64,000 nucleotides of DNA from G942493375 sp942493375 (GCA_942493375.1 OW818698.1:6386001-6450000); one strand, 5' to 3'. Numbered from the stretch's first letter, positions 16,926 to 26,999 are shown. Made by a program: numbers and translations. The notes: a model not told the origin generated them from the sequence alone.

Positions 16926-18269
16926 GTGGCACTATCCGGTTTAGACATATTTAAATTACTACCGAAGACCAACTGTGGGGAGTGTGGAGTTTCCACGTGT
17001 ATGGCCTTTGCTATGAAAATGGCTTCAAAGAGCGCTGAATTGTCCCAGTGTCCATATGTTTCTGATGAGGCAAAGGACAAACTGGGAGCTGCCAGCAAGC
17101 CTCCGATGCGGTTGGTTAAGATTGGACCTGCTGATTCCGAGGTTCAGACGGGTGCTGAAGTTGTTATATTCAGGCACGAAAAGACCTTTGTGCATCCGAC
17201 TGCAATTACAGTCGCATTTACCGACTGCGATGCTCCGGATGTGCTTGCACATAAGACAGCCGTTATACGAGACTATTGCCTTGAGAGAGTAGGGGAAGAG
17301 CTCAAAATCGACCTTTGTCTGGTTGATAATGTAACTGGCGATGTGGAACCATTCGTTAATGCAGTTAAAGAAGTTGTTGGCACAACAGGTCGCGGTGTTA
17401 TACTGCAGAGTTCAAGCCTTGAGGCGCTGGAAGCTGCTATAAAGCAGATAGATGGTCAAAGGCCTTTACTGCACGCTGCAACGTCAGAGAATGCTGAAGC
17501 AATGGCAGAGCTGGCAAAGAAGTACAAATGCCCCCTGGTTGCCAAAGCTGATTCTCTTGATGAAATGGCTGTTCTTACTGCAAAACTTGAGAGTCTTGGT
17601 GTTCAAGACATAGTGATGGATTGCTCCGCAATAAACCCGGCTGCGCAGGTACAGATCAATACGATGGCCAGAAAAGCAGCCCTAAAGGGTTCTTTCTCGC
17701 CGATGGGTTATCCCGTAATCAACTTTGTCACCGAGAGGGATATTCCATCTTTGGTGGCTGACGCTACAACTCTGATCTGTAAGTATGCATCCATACTTGT
17801 TATTGATACCCTTCAACTGGAAGCTCTGCTACCATTGATGATGCTGCGCCAGAACATATTTACTGATCCGCAGAAACCGATTCAAGTTGAACCGAAGGTC
17901 TATCCAATAGGCGAACCTGATGAGAATTCACCAGTTCTGGTAACAACCAACTTCTCGTTGACCTATTTCATTGTCTCTGGCGAGATTGAAAACTCAGGTG
18001 TAGCAGCTCATCTGGTTATTGTCGAGTGCGAAGGAATGAGCGTTCTTACCGGCTGGGCAGCAGGGAAGTTCAACGGTGATAAGATAGGTGCTTTTATCAA
18101 GAGCACAGGCCTAGAGAGCCAGGTAAAGACACGCAAAATCATCATTCCTGGATACGTAGCTCAGATCAGCGGTGAACTTGAAGAAGCGCTGCCTGGTTGG
18201 GAAGTTATAGTCGGACCTCAGGAAGCATCCGACCTTGGGCCGTTCATGAAGCTGCAGGCAAAAGCATAG
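16926..18269 (+). CDS. acsC: Corrinoid iron-sulfur protein large subunit
   Basis: A 447-residue protein. The N-terminal domain carries the [4Fe-4S] motif C17-x2-C20-x4-C25-x16-C42 (TNCGECGVSTCMAF) found in AcsC/CdhE. The middle is a TIM barrel, and the C-terminal part (VTTNFSLTYFIVSGEIENSGV to the end) is the corrinoid-binding domain. The protein carries the methyl group from the methyltransferase to the acetyl-CoA synthase A-cluster and pairs with the AcsD domain, which here is fused to AcsB. The start is GTG, with GAGGAG upstream. The next gene begins on the base after its stop codon (TAGATG). Confidence 0.95.
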   Translation: MALSGLDIFKLLPKTNCGECGVSTCMAFAMKMASKSAELSQCPYVSDEAKDKLGAASKPPMRLVKIGPADSEVQTGAEVVIFRHEKTFVHPTAITVAFTDCDAPDVLAHKTAVIRDYCLERVGEELKIDLCLVDNVTGDVEPFVNAVKEVVGTTGRGVILQSSSLEALEAAIKQIDGQRPLLHAATSENAEAMAELAKKYKCPLVAKADSLDEMAVLTAKLESLGVQDIVMDCSAINPAAQVQINTMARKAALKGSFSPMGYPVINFVTERDIPSLVADATTLICKYASILVIDTLQLEALLPLMMLRQNIFTDPQKPIQVEPKVYPIGEPDENSPVLVTTNFSLTYFIVSGEIENSGVAAHLVIVECEGMSVLTGWAAGKFNGDKIGAFIKSTGLESQVKTRKIIIPGYVAQISGELEEALPGWEVIVGPQEASDLGPFMKLQAKA

Positions 18270-20189
18270 ATGCATAATGTTCGCTTCCTGCCGGATGATG
18301 TAACCGTTGAGGTACCAACCGGCACCCTTATTTCAGAAGCCGCAATAAAGGCGGGTATTGAACGCATTCACCTGCCGTGTGGAGGCAAGGGGACATGCCG
18401 GCGTTGTCTGGTTGAAGTTGTGGAAGGACATCCATTAGCGGTAAGTTCAGCAAAGCTTGATCAGGCAATGGCAGGTAGAGGGCTTGTACTCTCTTGTCAG
18501 ACAAAGATCAATGAAGATATGGTCATCCGAGCTGCCGGAACACACGATGCAGCTATGCGTGTTGTTGGAGACAGCCATCTGTTGATTTCGGAGGAACTCC
18601 TTCCAGATCCCAATGCGCTATCAACTCTCTATAGTTCTGAGCGTCTGGTTGTTCCTATGGCAACTATTGATGAGCACTACAGCGACTGGCAAAGACTGGT
18701 CAGAGAGATCAACCGCAAGACAAGCAACCTGTCTGTTAACGCCGATATATGGGTATTGCGATCGCTTGCAGATACCTTGCGAGAGCAGAACGGCGAAGTT
18801 ACTGTCATTCTCCAGGAGGAGAACTCATCTATCCGTGTCCTTGATGTTCAGCCGGGGCATGTCAGAATTTGCGCCTATGGACTGGCAATTGATGTGGGTA
18901 CAACTACAGTTGCAGTGCAGCTTGTTGATATGGTGGATGGGAAGATCCTTGCTTCTGCAACCGGATATAACGCCCAGGTTCGCAGAGGTTCGGATGTTAT
19001 AAGCCGTATTGACTATATTCGAACAGCTCCCCGCAGACTTGAGCTGCGTTCATTGATACTTGAATCGATCAATGGTCTTATTGAGGATGTATGCAGTCAG
19101 GCTGGTCTTTCATGTGAGGAAATACGTTCAGCGTTCATAGCAGGCAACACTACTATGATGCATCTCTTGCTTGCATTACCTCCAAAGTATATCCGAGAGT
19201 ATCCATATGTGCCGACAGTCAATGCAATCCCCACGCAATTGGCATCGGAGGTTGGCATTAATATCAGTCAGCAGGCGTTAGTTGATTTTGCACCAGGCGT
19301 CGGTAGTTATGTTGGGGGGGATATATCAGCAGGCTTATTGTGCACTGATATACCTTTCAAAAATGAAGATATCTATCTGTTTCTCGATATAGGAACGAAT
19401 GGAGAGATTGTGCTTGGGAATTCCGATTGGATGGTTACCTGCGCCTGTTCGGCAGGACCAGCATTCGAAGGGTCGGGGATCAAGTGCGGGATGCGTGCTA
19501 CCACCGGGGCTATAGAATATATCGAGATTAGTGATGATTCCTATTATGTGACATATGATGTCATTGGCGGCGGTAAACCCAAGGGTATATGTGGTTCGGG
19601 ACTGATATGTGCTCTTGGTGAGATGCTTCAGCAGGGAATTGTTGACCAGTCCGGGCATCTTAATATGGAACTCGACACGCCCAGGCTCGTTAGAATCGAT
19701 AATCAAAATGTGTTTGTAGTTGATTGGGACTTAAACCGCGTCCCTGATCTGGTAATTACAGAATCTGATATAGAGAACCTGATGCGCACGAAGGCAGCCA
19801 TTTATGCTGCTTGTGTTCTGATTCTCAGCAATGTGGGACTTGAATGGAGTATGGTTTCGAAGGTCTACATAGCTGGTGGATTTGGGAGATATCTGCAGGT
19901 TGAGGATGCTATACTTATTGGGTTGTTACCTGACTTATCCTATGATAAATTCACCTATATAGGCAACTCTGCGTTGACTGGATCATATATAGCATTGCTG
20001 TCTCGCGAGAGTCGTGCTATGCTACAGGATGTAACTGCTAAAATGACGTATATTGACCTTAGCAGTGAGTCCGGATATATGGATAGTTATCTTGGAGCAA
20101 TGTTCCTGCCGCACACTGAGATGTCCCAGTTTCCCAGTGTTGCAGCAAAACTAGACTTACTTAAAACCAGAACAATTGGAGGGAAATGA
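18270..20189 (+). CDS. acsV: Corrinoid activation protein with [2Fe-2S] and ASKHA domains
   Basis: A 639-residue reductive activator of corrinoid enzymes. Residues 1-85 form a plant-type [2Fe-2S] ferredoxin domain (LPCGGKGTCRRCLVEV, later LSCQT). A linker follows to about 205, then an ASKHA-fold ATPase domain with AIDVGTTTVAV, FIAGNTTMMH, FLDIGTNGEIV and YIAGGFGRYL. Such proteins use ATP to drive reduction of the inactive Co(II) corrinoid to Co(I). It starts directly after acsC and overlaps the following gene's upstream ATG, so it belongs to the same operon. Its partner is presumably the AcsC/AcsD corrinoid protein encoded just upstream. Confidence 0.93.
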   Translation: MHNVRFLPDDVTVEVPTGTLISEAAIKAGIERIHLPCGGKGTCRRCLVEVVEGHPLAVSSAKLDQAMAGRGLVLSCQTKINEDMVIRAAGTHDAAMRVVGDSHLLISEELLPDPNALSTLYSSERLVVPMATIDEHYSDWQRLVREINRKTSNLSVNADIWVLRSLADTLREQNGEVTVILQEENSSIRVLDVQPGHVRICAYGLAIDVGTTTVAVQLVDMVDGKILASATGYNAQVRRGSDVISRIDYIRTAPRRLELRSLILESINGLIEDVCSQAGLSCEEIRSAFIAGNTTMMHLLLALPPKYIREYPYVPTVNAIPTQLASEVGINISQQALVDFAPGVGSYVGGDISAGLLCTDIPFKNEDIYLFLDIGTNGEIVLGNSDWMVTCACSAGPAFEGSGIKCGMRATTGAIEYIEISDDSYYVTYDVIGGGKPKGICGSGLICALGEMLQQGIVDQSGHLNMELDTPRLVRIDNQNVFVVDWDLNRVPDLVITESDIENLMRTKAAIYAACVLILSNVGLEWSMVSKVYIAGGFGRYLQVEDAILIGLLPDLSYDKFTYIGNSALTGSYIALLSRESRAMLQDVTAKMTYIDLSSESGYMDSYLGAMFLPHTEMSQFPSVAAKLDLLKTRTIGGK

Positions 20190-20191
20190 TA

Positions 20192-21106
20192 ATGACGCTT
20201 CTAGAGAGAATCGCGGCAGGTGAGATCCTTATCTCCGATGGCGCTATGGGAACCTTTTTGCAAGCTAAAGGAATGAAAGCGGGCGAATGTCCAGAGTCAT
20301 GGAATGTATCTCATCCTGAGGAAGTCAAGAGTATTGCCCAGGCATATATAGATGCCGGCAGCGATATAGTCGAGAGCAATTCATTTGGCGGAACAAGCTA
20401 CAAGCTTAAAGAGTTTGGTTTGCCTGCTGACAAAGTCGCTGAGTTTAATACTGCCGCAGCAAGACTTGCCAAAGCAGCAATGGGTGATAACGGTTATGTT
20501 GCAGCTTCTGTGGGACCCACCGGTCAGATTGTTGAGGATGAAGGTGGAAATGTCACCGAGGAAGATCTCTACAATGCATTCAAAGAGCAGGCAGTCGCTC
20601 TTGAAGAAGGTGGTGCGGATGCTGTCTGCATTGAGACAATGAGTTCTATTGCAGAAGCTGTGCAGGCAATAAAAGCAGCAAAAGAGAATACAAAATTGGC
20701 TGTTATTTGTACTTTTACTTTTGAACCTGGCGCCAGAGGATTCCGTACGATGATGGGTATTGATCCTGCTACGGCGTCGGAAGCTGCTATTGAGGCGGGT
20801 GCTGATGTTGTCGGAGCTAATTGTGGTAACGGTATAGATAATATGATAGAGATCACCAAGCAGATCAGAGCGGTCGCTGGTGATACTCCAATTTTGATTC
20901 ATGCGAATGCCGGTATGCCCGTGCTCGAGGGTGACAAGACTGTCTTTAAGGACACACCTGAGCAAATGGCGAGTCGTGTCAAAGAATTGATAGCTGCAGG
21001 TGCCAATATCATCGGCGGGTGTTGCGGCACCAATCCTGATCATATATCTGCAATGGCTAAAGCAGCCCGGAATCGTGGTTGCTGCTGTGGATGTAACAAA
21101 GAATAA
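20192..21106 (+). CDS. Homocysteine S-methyltransferase-domain protein (MetH N-terminal type)
   Basis: A stand-alone domain of about 304 residues, equivalent to the homocysteine-binding module of cobalamin-dependent methionine synthase. It has the standard beginning (ILISDGAMGTFLQ) and the three zinc cysteines: one in GANCGNG and two in GGCCGTN. The folate, cobalamin and activation domains of MetH are absent. It ends the CODH/ACS operon, so the likely methyl donor is a separate corrinoid protein, possibly AcsC/AcsD, with homocysteine or another thiol as acceptor. The ATG at 20192 was chosen over 20186 because GGAGG lies nine bases before it. The tail is unusually cysteine-rich (RGCCCGCNKE). 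Confidence 0.85.
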   Translation: MTLLERIAAGEILISDGAMGTFLQAKGMKAGECPESWNVSHPEEVKSIAQAYIDAGSDIVESNSFGGTSYKLKEFGLPADKVAEFNTAAARLAKAAMGDNGYVAASVGPTGQIVEDEGGNVTEEDLYNAFKEQAVALEEGGADAVCIETMSSIAEAVQAIKAAKENTKLAVICTFTFEPGARGFRTMMGIDPATASEAAIEAGADVVGANCGNGIDNMIEITKQIRAVAGDTPILIHANAGMPVLEGDKTVFKDTPEQMASRVKELIAAGANIIGGCCGTNPDHISAMAKAARNRGCCCGCNKE

Positions 21107-21120
21107 CTACCTCTAAATCA

Positions 21121-21145
21121 AGGCGCTTCATTTCATGAGGCGCCT
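21121..21145 (+). terminator. Intrinsic terminator of the Wood-Ljungdahl operon
   Basis: An 11-base stem, AGGCGCTTCAT (21121-21131) with ATGAGGCGCCT (21135-21145, one G-T pair), has a 3-base loop and is followed by CTTTA. It lies 15 bases after the last gene. Confidence 0.8.
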
Positions 21146-21333
21146 CTTTACATTAATCTCACGTTATAAAACCCCCTCAATCGCTATCCATGTATAAATA
21201 CTTGCTCTCATTCTTGATCAACCTGGTATTCCTACTAGTACCTGCTGGTTTTCCGACATGGAAACTAATACTTGGAAGAAATCCATCCGAAGAACGCTGG
21301 TTCTAGTTGCTTCGGTGTTATGGGAGTACTCGG

Positions 21334-22950
21334 TTGTCACAAATACGCTTTCCACTTATGGTTATTACGTTGATTGCAGCTCTTTCCTGTTTGGTATCGG
21401 CAGATGTCATGTCAAAGAAGAGCGGTGATGTTGTATATACTGGTGATGTTATGCCGATTTCAGGTCATGTGAAGTCCAACTCAGTTGTGGGATTGAGTGT
21501 TGAGTCGGACATTATTGATGCTGATCTTACTCCTCCAGTAGTTACGTTTGATTTGCCAGCTGTGTGGGAGACTACAACCAGCGGTCAGCCTACTATACAC
21601 ATTTCAGGAACAGTTGCAGATGATACCGGTGTTGTTTCTGTAGGGTGGGAGAATCAGTCAGGACAGTCAGGAACTTGCACTGGCACCAGTACATGGGATT
21701 CCTCCCAAGTTGTACTGACAGAGGGTGAGAATCTTGTATGTGTAACAGCAGAGGACAGCGCAGGTAACGTCGGAGCTTCTTCTGTGCTTATAAATTACAA
21801 TCCTAATGGACCAACCGTAACCATAACCTCACCCACAACAGGATCTTCGTATACTACACCAACACCAGTTTCTACACTGACTGTCAGTGGGACTGCATCA
21901 GGTGACCGCACCGTGACTGAGGTTACCTGGAGTACAGTTAATGGGGCATCGGGGACTTGTACTGGAACTGATAACTGGTCAGCCGATAATGTCCCTCTTG
22001 AAATAGGCGCTAATACGCTTCTGATAACTGCAACTGACAGTGCAGGGGAGTATGGCAGTAAGACACTCAATATTATAGTGCCGGATGTAGTTGTGCCGGA
22101 CGTTACTATAGTATCGCCCACACTGACATTGGCGCCACACCGTGTCGGAGCATATGTTCCGGTCACTGGCACAGCTTCCGATAATGTTGCTTTAAAAACA
22201 GTAAAATGGGCAACAGATAGAGGATATACGGGTAACTGCACCGGTACTACCAGCTGGAGTATTGATCAGCTTCCTTTAGAGATAGGTGATAATGTCCTTG
22301 TAATAACTGCTACTGATGATTCGGATAACGTAAACACTGCTCAATTAACAATAACCAGACAACAGACAACGGTTGCCAATGCATGGCTGGGACTCACTAT
22401 TGCGGCTCTTCCAATGGTTCCGGATGTTTCAGATTCAAAACAGGCTGTTGGTTTCCAGGGGAATTGCTGGGCCAGCTTTGATACAGAATTGAACTCTTAT
22501 CACACATATCCGGATGTTGCATGCTGGCTGATGCCAAGAGAAAACACTCCAGGCCGTGGATTCTGGGGGGCCTTTGCATCGGGAATACAGGATCCACTCG
22601 GATATGCAACTCCTCTTGACAGCCAGATTACCATACATTTGTATCCTGGATGGAATATAGTCGGTAATCCGTATAACGCGAATGTAAATTGGGAGCCGGA
22701 CAGAATAAGAGTCAGGATAACCGGTTCTGCCGAATGGGTTGCAATGTCCAGTTCAACAGACAGCATAAGGGACTATGCGATCGGTTGGCAGCAGGATGCA
22801 TCGAATCCATTGACCGGAGCATATTTCCCGATAGCTGCTGATACTTCGGATGGAGTGTTGAATTATATGGCACCGTGGAGAGCAGTGTGGATCAAGGCTT
22901 TTGAGGAGTGTGACCTTATGTTCCCACCACCGGCAGACTCACAGTTCTGA
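21334..22950 (+). CDS. Secreted protein with three Ig-like repeats
   Basis: Begins at a TTG (21334) with GGGAG seven bases upstream; the result is a clean signal peptide (MSQIRFPLMVITLIAALSCLVSA). A region of about 45 residues is followed by three Ig-like domains of about 90 residues. Each has the same pattern: a PxVT(I/F)xxP opening, VSGTAxD, a TW(S)...GxTCTGTxxW segment with one conserved cysteine, and a NxLxITATDSAG closing strand. The last 200 residues are a different domain (WLGLTIAALPMVPD, YPGWNIVGNPYNA, WRAVWIKAFE) of the type often found at the end of secreted proteins in environmental bacteria. The function is unknown; a surface adhesion role is possible. An earlier TTG at 21307 lacks a ribosome binding site. 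Confidence 0.8.
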   Translation: MSQIRFPLMVITLIAALSCLVSADVMSKKSGDVVYTGDVMPISGHVKSNSVVGLSVESDIIDADLTPPVVTFDLPAVWETTTSGQPTIHISGTVADDTGVVSVGWENQSGQSGTCTGTSTWDSSQVVLTEGENLVCVTAEDSAGNVGASSVLINYNPNGPTVTITSPTTGSSYTTPTPVSTLTVSGTASGDRTVTEVTWSTVNGASGTCTGTDNWSADNVPLEIGANTLLITATDSAGEYGSKTLNIIVPDVVVPDVTIVSPTLTLAPHRVGAYVPVTGTASDNVALKTVKWATDRGYTGNCTGTTSWSIDQLPLEIGDNVLVITATDDSDNVNTAQLTITRQQTTVANAWLGLTIAALPMVPDVSDSKQAVGFQGNCWASFDTELNSYHTYPDVACWLMPRENTPGRGFWGAFASGIQDPLGYATPLDSQITIHLYPGWNIVGNPYNANVNWEPDRIRVRITGSAEWVAMSSSTDSIRDYAIGWQQDASNPLTGAYFPIAADTSDGVLNYMAPWRAVWIKAFEECDLMFPPPADSQF

Positions 22951-23658
22951 AACTACAATAGGATGTCGGCTTAAGAGTCCAATGTTACGGATGTCATAAA
23001 TATTGCATAATATGTGTTACTACGAACTGAGTGGAGAATAAGTCCTTCACTCAGTTCACTGTGACATATATTGTGATTTATGCAAATAACTTCTATGTAA
23101 TGTAGACCAATTCAAACCTCAGTATCTGCAATTTCCTCAGTTTTTACGACATAAGAAATCATCCACCTCGGGCCAATTCAAGCGTTTCATCAGGTATGTT
23201 TTATATGATCATGCTAAGTTAGTGAAGAAAATCGCCTATCCATGGGTGATTGTTCATCATGCACAGCGTAAATACATATCCATAGTATTATTTGTAATAG
23301 AGCATGAATTGCTGGTTTGGTGTATTAGGTAGTTAGCTTTAGCGTATTTCCTCTCAGTTTCCTCTTTTTCTCTGCTAATTGTAAATATCAGGGTAAATAC
23401 CGGACACAAATTTACCGATGATCCTAATGGATATATTCTGAAATACCGCACAACCGTTCATTTGTCAGGTATTTTTCATTGCTGACTAATGATATTGGAA
23501 CCTCTTGACTCTCCACTAGAGTGTAGAGCGAAGTCATATAAGGTTCCGTATGTGTGTAAATGGCAAGAGATGATTTTAAAAACAAATAAGAAATGACGAA
23601 TGTTGTTTACATAAGTCTTCACTCCAGGATGGGTGAACTTGTGAAAGGATGGTAACCG
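22951..23658. other. 708-base intergenic region before the chemotaxis operon
   Basis: Holds one good hairpin, GAACTGAGTG (23024-23033) with CACTCAGTTC (23048-23057), probably the terminator of the upstream gene, and a weaker one around 23231-23250. The rest is AT-rich. No convincing reading frame, tRNA or known riboswitch was seen, and I could not place a promoter for cheA with confidence. Confidence 0.5.
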
Positions 23659-25749
23659 ATGAGCTCTGAAATGGATATGTCGGATCTGCTGGGAGTATTT
23701 CTAGAGGAAGCTGAAGAGCAGATTCAACGTCTGGACAATGGAATACTGCACTTGGAGCGAAATCCAAATGATTTGGATATGATCAAGGAAGTGTTCCGTG
23801 CGGCACACACGCTCAAGGGCTCCTCCGCAACAATGGGTCTAACCCCAATAGCAGAACTGACTCATGTAATGGAAAATTTGTTGGACCTGCTTCGTGCAGA
23901 GAAGATGCAGGCTAATCCTGAGATTGCTGACTTGTTGTTAAGTGGAACTGATGCTTTGCGCACTCTAATCTCGCAGGTCTCACAGGGAGCACCTATGGAT
24001 TTAGATACTCAGCATCTGAGAGATGCGCTCAAGGCTATGTGCAGTAGTGAAGGTGTGAAAGCAGCACCAACTGTAGTTGCTCCGATAATGGTAGAAGGCA
24101 AATCCGGATTTGACGGACCGGATGGGAGTTGCCAACTGCGTGTCAAGGTCGCTGATGATTGCCTTATGCCGTCTGTCAGGGTATTTATGGTTCATAACGC
24201 GTTAGTGGGTTTAGGTGAAGTAATCTCCAGTGATCCTCCTGAGGAAGAGTTAGATGATATACAACCAGGAGCTATTGTTACTATTGTTATAGCTCCAATT
24301 GAAGGTATCGAGTCTATCACTCATGCGATAGGCCAGCTCGCTGAGGTAAGCGTGTTGGACTGCATTCTTTCAGGTGGTGAGGATGTTTCCGACAAGGCAG
24401 TGCAAATCGGAGATGAACAGCAACCTGAGATATCTGCTGCTGCTTCAGAAACACCTGTAGTAGCTGGTGCTCCAAAACCGGAGGCTAAAGCTGCGTCTGA
24501 GCAACCTGCAAAGGCAATACAGACCGTAAGAGTAGGTGTTGACCGCCTTGACAGCCTCATGAATCTGGTTGCTGAGCTGGTTATACACCGGACTCGTATA
24601 TCACAGATAGAGAGTGATTTTTCAGCTAAGTATGAAAAAGAGGAACTTGTTCAAGGATTAGCTGAGACTGCTGCACACATTGGTCGGGTTGTAACCGAAC
24701 TCCAAGAACACATAATGAAAGTAAGGCTGCTCCCAGTCGAGCAAGTTTTCAATAGATTCCCCAGAATGGTCCGAGACCTTGCCCATAAAGCAGGCAAAGA
24801 GATTGAATTTGTAATGCTGGGGCAGGAAACAGAATTGGACAGATCTATCCTTGAGGAGATAGTAGATCCAATAACCCACCTTCTTCGAAATTCCGTGGAT
24901 CATGCTACTGAAATGCCTGATGAGAGGGTAGCTTTGGGCAAACCACGCAAGGCACGTGTTGTATTAGCAGCCAGGCAAGAAGAAAATAGAATTATCATTG
25001 AGGTAGAAGACGACGGAAAGGGAATAAACATTGGGAAGGTAAAAGAGGCAGCTCTCAGAAAAGGTGCTACCAGCCAGGAGCAGATAGAGCGAATGAGTGA
25101 TGATGATGCTCTTCAACTCATTTTTGCATCTGGTGTAAGCACTGCTGAGAAAGTTACCGATATCTCAGGAAGAGGTGTTGGTATGGATGTTGTGCGGAGC
25201 AACATACAAGGACTTTCGGGCAGTGTGGGAGTGCATACTGAGGCAGGGAAAGGTTCTCGATTCAAGATAAGCCTACCTCTTACTCTAGCCATCATCCAGG
25301 CGTTGGTAACAAGTGTGGATGATAGAGTATATGTGATCCCGCTTTCAGCAGTTGTTGAAACTTTCCGTTGCGATGTATCAGATATCAGGAGCATTGATGG
25401 GCACCCGGCAATCAACTTCCGTGGTTCTGTATTGCCATTAGTAAACCTGGGGTCAATGTTTGATCGTAACATTAAGGCTGACCATTATGATATGGGATCC
25501 AGCACGTTTGTAGTTGTGAATACAGGAGCATCAAAAGTCGGCTTGGTTGTTGACAAGCTCATAGGTGAGCAGGAAGTCGTCATTAAGCCCCTTGGTGCTT
25601 TCTTTGGAGATCTGCGTGGTATTGCAGGGGCTACCATATTAGGTGATGGCAGAGTTGCCTTGATTCTGGATGTGGTTGGTGTCGGTGCTTTACTCAATAA
25701 GAGACGTTTCGACAGAAGCAAGTTCGAGTCTCTAGCTGTGGAGGTATAG
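23659..25749 (+). CDS. cheA: Chemotaxis histidine kinase CheA
   Basis: A 696-residue kinase with the full CheA layout. P1 phosphotransfer domain at about 1-110, with the phosphorylated histidine H50 (AAHTLKGSSA); P2-like response-regulator docking domain at about 150-245; an Ala/Pro-rich linker; P3 dimerisation at about 290-350; P4 ATPase with the N box (LRNSVDHATE), G1 (VEDDGKGI) and G2 (GRGVGMDVV); and P5 CheW-like domain at the C-terminus. It autophosphorylates in response to chemoreceptors and passes phosphate to CheY and CheB. It heads a tight operon; cheR starts four bases after its stop. No separate cheW or receptor gene is in the window. Confidence 0.96.
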   Translation: MSSEMDMSDLLGVFLEEAEEQIQRLDNGILHLERNPNDLDMIKEVFRAAHTLKGSSATMGLTPIAELTHVMENLLDLLRAEKMQANPEIADLLLSGTDALRTLISQVSQGAPMDLDTQHLRDALKAMCSSEGVKAAPTVVAPIMVEGKSGFDGPDGSCQLRVKVADDCLMPSVRVFMVHNALVGLGEVISSDPPEEELDDIQPGAIVTIVIAPIEGIESITHAIGQLAEVSVLDCILSGGEDVSDKAVQIGDEQQPEISAAASETPVVAGAPKPEAKAASEQPAKAIQTVRVGVDRLDSLMNLVAELVIHRTRISQIESDFSAKYEKEELVQGLAETAAHIGRVVTELQEHIMKVRLLPVEQVFNRFPRMVRDLAHKAGKEIEFVMLGQETELDRSILEEIVDPITHLLRNSVDHATEMPDERVALGKPRKARVVLAARQEENRIIIEVEDDGKGINIGKVKEAALRKGATSQEQIERMSDDDALQLIFASGVSTAEKVTDISGRGVGMDVVRSNIQGLSGSVGVHTEAGKGSRFKISLPLTLAIIQALVTSVDDRVYVIPLSAVVETFRCDVSDIRSIDGHPAINFRGSVLPLVNLGSMFDRNIKADHYDMGSSTFVVVNTGASKVGLVVDKLIGEQEVVIKPLGAFFGDLRGIAGATILGDGRVALILDVVGVGALLNKRRFDRSKFESLAVEV

Positions 25750-25753
25750 GCCC

Positions 25754-26569
25754 ATGGAATTATCAGGGCAACAAACAAATCCATCTGAATTGGATTTTGT
25801 TTCATTCAAACGAAAGATTAAACTCTTTTGTGGACTCGATCTGGAAGCTTACAAGCGTCCACAGATGGAAAGACGTATTCGCGCGAACATGGACAAGTGT
25901 GGGGCGAAATCCTTCACTGACTATTTCGCATTAATGCAAAAAAACAATCAGTTATTTGATGAGTTTATGGATAGAGTAACTATCAATGTATCTGAAGTAT
26001 TCCGTAATCCTGAGCAGTTTGATGTGCTGAAAAACAAGGTGCTACCGGAATTGGTTTCCAAATTCGGAAATCTGACAATATGGTCAGCAGGTTGCTCATG
26101 TGGTGCTGAGATATATACACTGGCTATCCTTCTCGATGAAGTTGCTCCGAACAGGCGGCATACTATTCTAGGGACGGATATTGATGAACGAATGCTGGAG
26201 AGAGCGGCAAGTGGGATATACTTCCCTCATGAAATGAAAGCCGTAAGCAAAGAGCGTATCTCCAAGTATTTCGATGTACATGCGGATGGGAATTTTCAGG
26301 TGAAAGCTTCACTCAAGAAGAACATTTCCTTCAAGAAGCATGATATGCTCAAGGATCCATTTCCTGCACGAAACGCATTAGTTGTGTGCCGAAATGTAGT
26401 AATATACTTCACTGATGAGACGAAAAAGGTCTTGTATTCAGGATTCTTCGATTCGCTCTCAAGTGGTGGATATTTGTTTGTTGGCGGGACAGAAAGAATT
26501 TCAAATTATGACGATATTGGTTTCGAGAACAAGATACCATTCTTTTATCGGAAACCATTAGGAAACTGA
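25754..26569 (+). CDS. cheR: Chemoreceptor glutamate methyltransferase CheR
   Basis: A 271-residue CheR with the N-terminal helical domain (YKRPQMERRI, VTINVSEVFRNPEQF) and the C-terminal methyltransferase domain (IWSAGCSCGAEIYTLAILL motif I, ILGTDIDE, VVCRNVVIYF). It adds methyl groups to receptor glutamates using S-adenosylmethionine, for adaptation. It lies between cheA and cheY in one operon. A paralogue, partly in the window, is at 1-524. Confidence 0.95.
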   Translation: MELSGQQTNPSELDFVSFKRKIKLFCGLDLEAYKRPQMERRIRANMDKCGAKSFTDYFALMQKNNQLFDEFMDRVTINVSEVFRNPEQFDVLKNKVLPELVSKFGNLTIWSAGCSCGAEIYTLAILLDEVAPNRRHTILGTDIDERMLERAASGIYFPHEMKAVSKERISKYFDVHADGNFQVKASLKKNISFKKHDMLKDPFPARNALVVCRNVVIYFTDETKKVLYSGFFDSLSSGGYLFVGGTERISNYDDIGFENKIPFFYRKPLGN

Positions 26570-26579
26570 GGAGGATTAG

Positions 26580-26945
26580 ATGGCTAAACGCATTCTGGTT
26601 GTAGACGATGCCATGTTCATGCGAGCTACGGTGAAGCGAATACTCGAACAGGGTGGCTATGAGATTGCTGGTGAGGCTGAGAATGGCGAACTGGCTGTAA
26701 GACAGTATATGGAACTCAAGCCGGACGCTGTTTTAATGGACATCACCATGCCCGTGCTGGATGGGATATCGGCTGCAAAGGCGATACTTCAAGCGGATCC
26801 AAAAGCAGTAGTGCTTATGTGTACAGCTCTGGGTCAGCAAAACCTGGTGATTGATGCAATCAAATCAGGTGTTAAGGACTACATCGTGAAACCGTTCCAA
26901 CCGGAGCGAGTTATCGAAGGAGTCGGCAAAGCCCTGGGGGTGTAG
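26580..26945 (+). CDS. cheY: Chemotaxis response regulator CheY
   Basis: A 121-residue single receiver domain. The acidic pocket is D9 and D10 (VVDDAMF), the phosphoryl acceptor is D54 (LMDITMP), and the conserved Thr (CTALG) and Lys (VKPF) are present. Phosphorylated by CheA, it is expected to bind FliM at the flagellar switch; fliM is encoded two genes downstream. A strong ribosome binding site (GAGGAGG) precedes the ATG. Confidence 0.96.
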   Translation: MAKRILVVDDAMFMRATVKRILEQGGYEIAGEAENGELAVRQYMELKPDAVLMDITMPVLDGISAAKAILQADPKAVVLMCTALGQQNLVIDAIKSGVKDYIVKPFQPERVIEGVGKALGV

Positions 26946-26999
26946 ATCTAAGGAGACTAGGATTACCCGAACGAGAAGTATTAATAGCGGAGGATTCGC

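Noticed and set aside
22951..23658. Possible cyclic-di-GMP riboswitch or small RNA before cheA
   Set aside because: Only simple hairpins are present; no GEMM core or other known motif was recognised.
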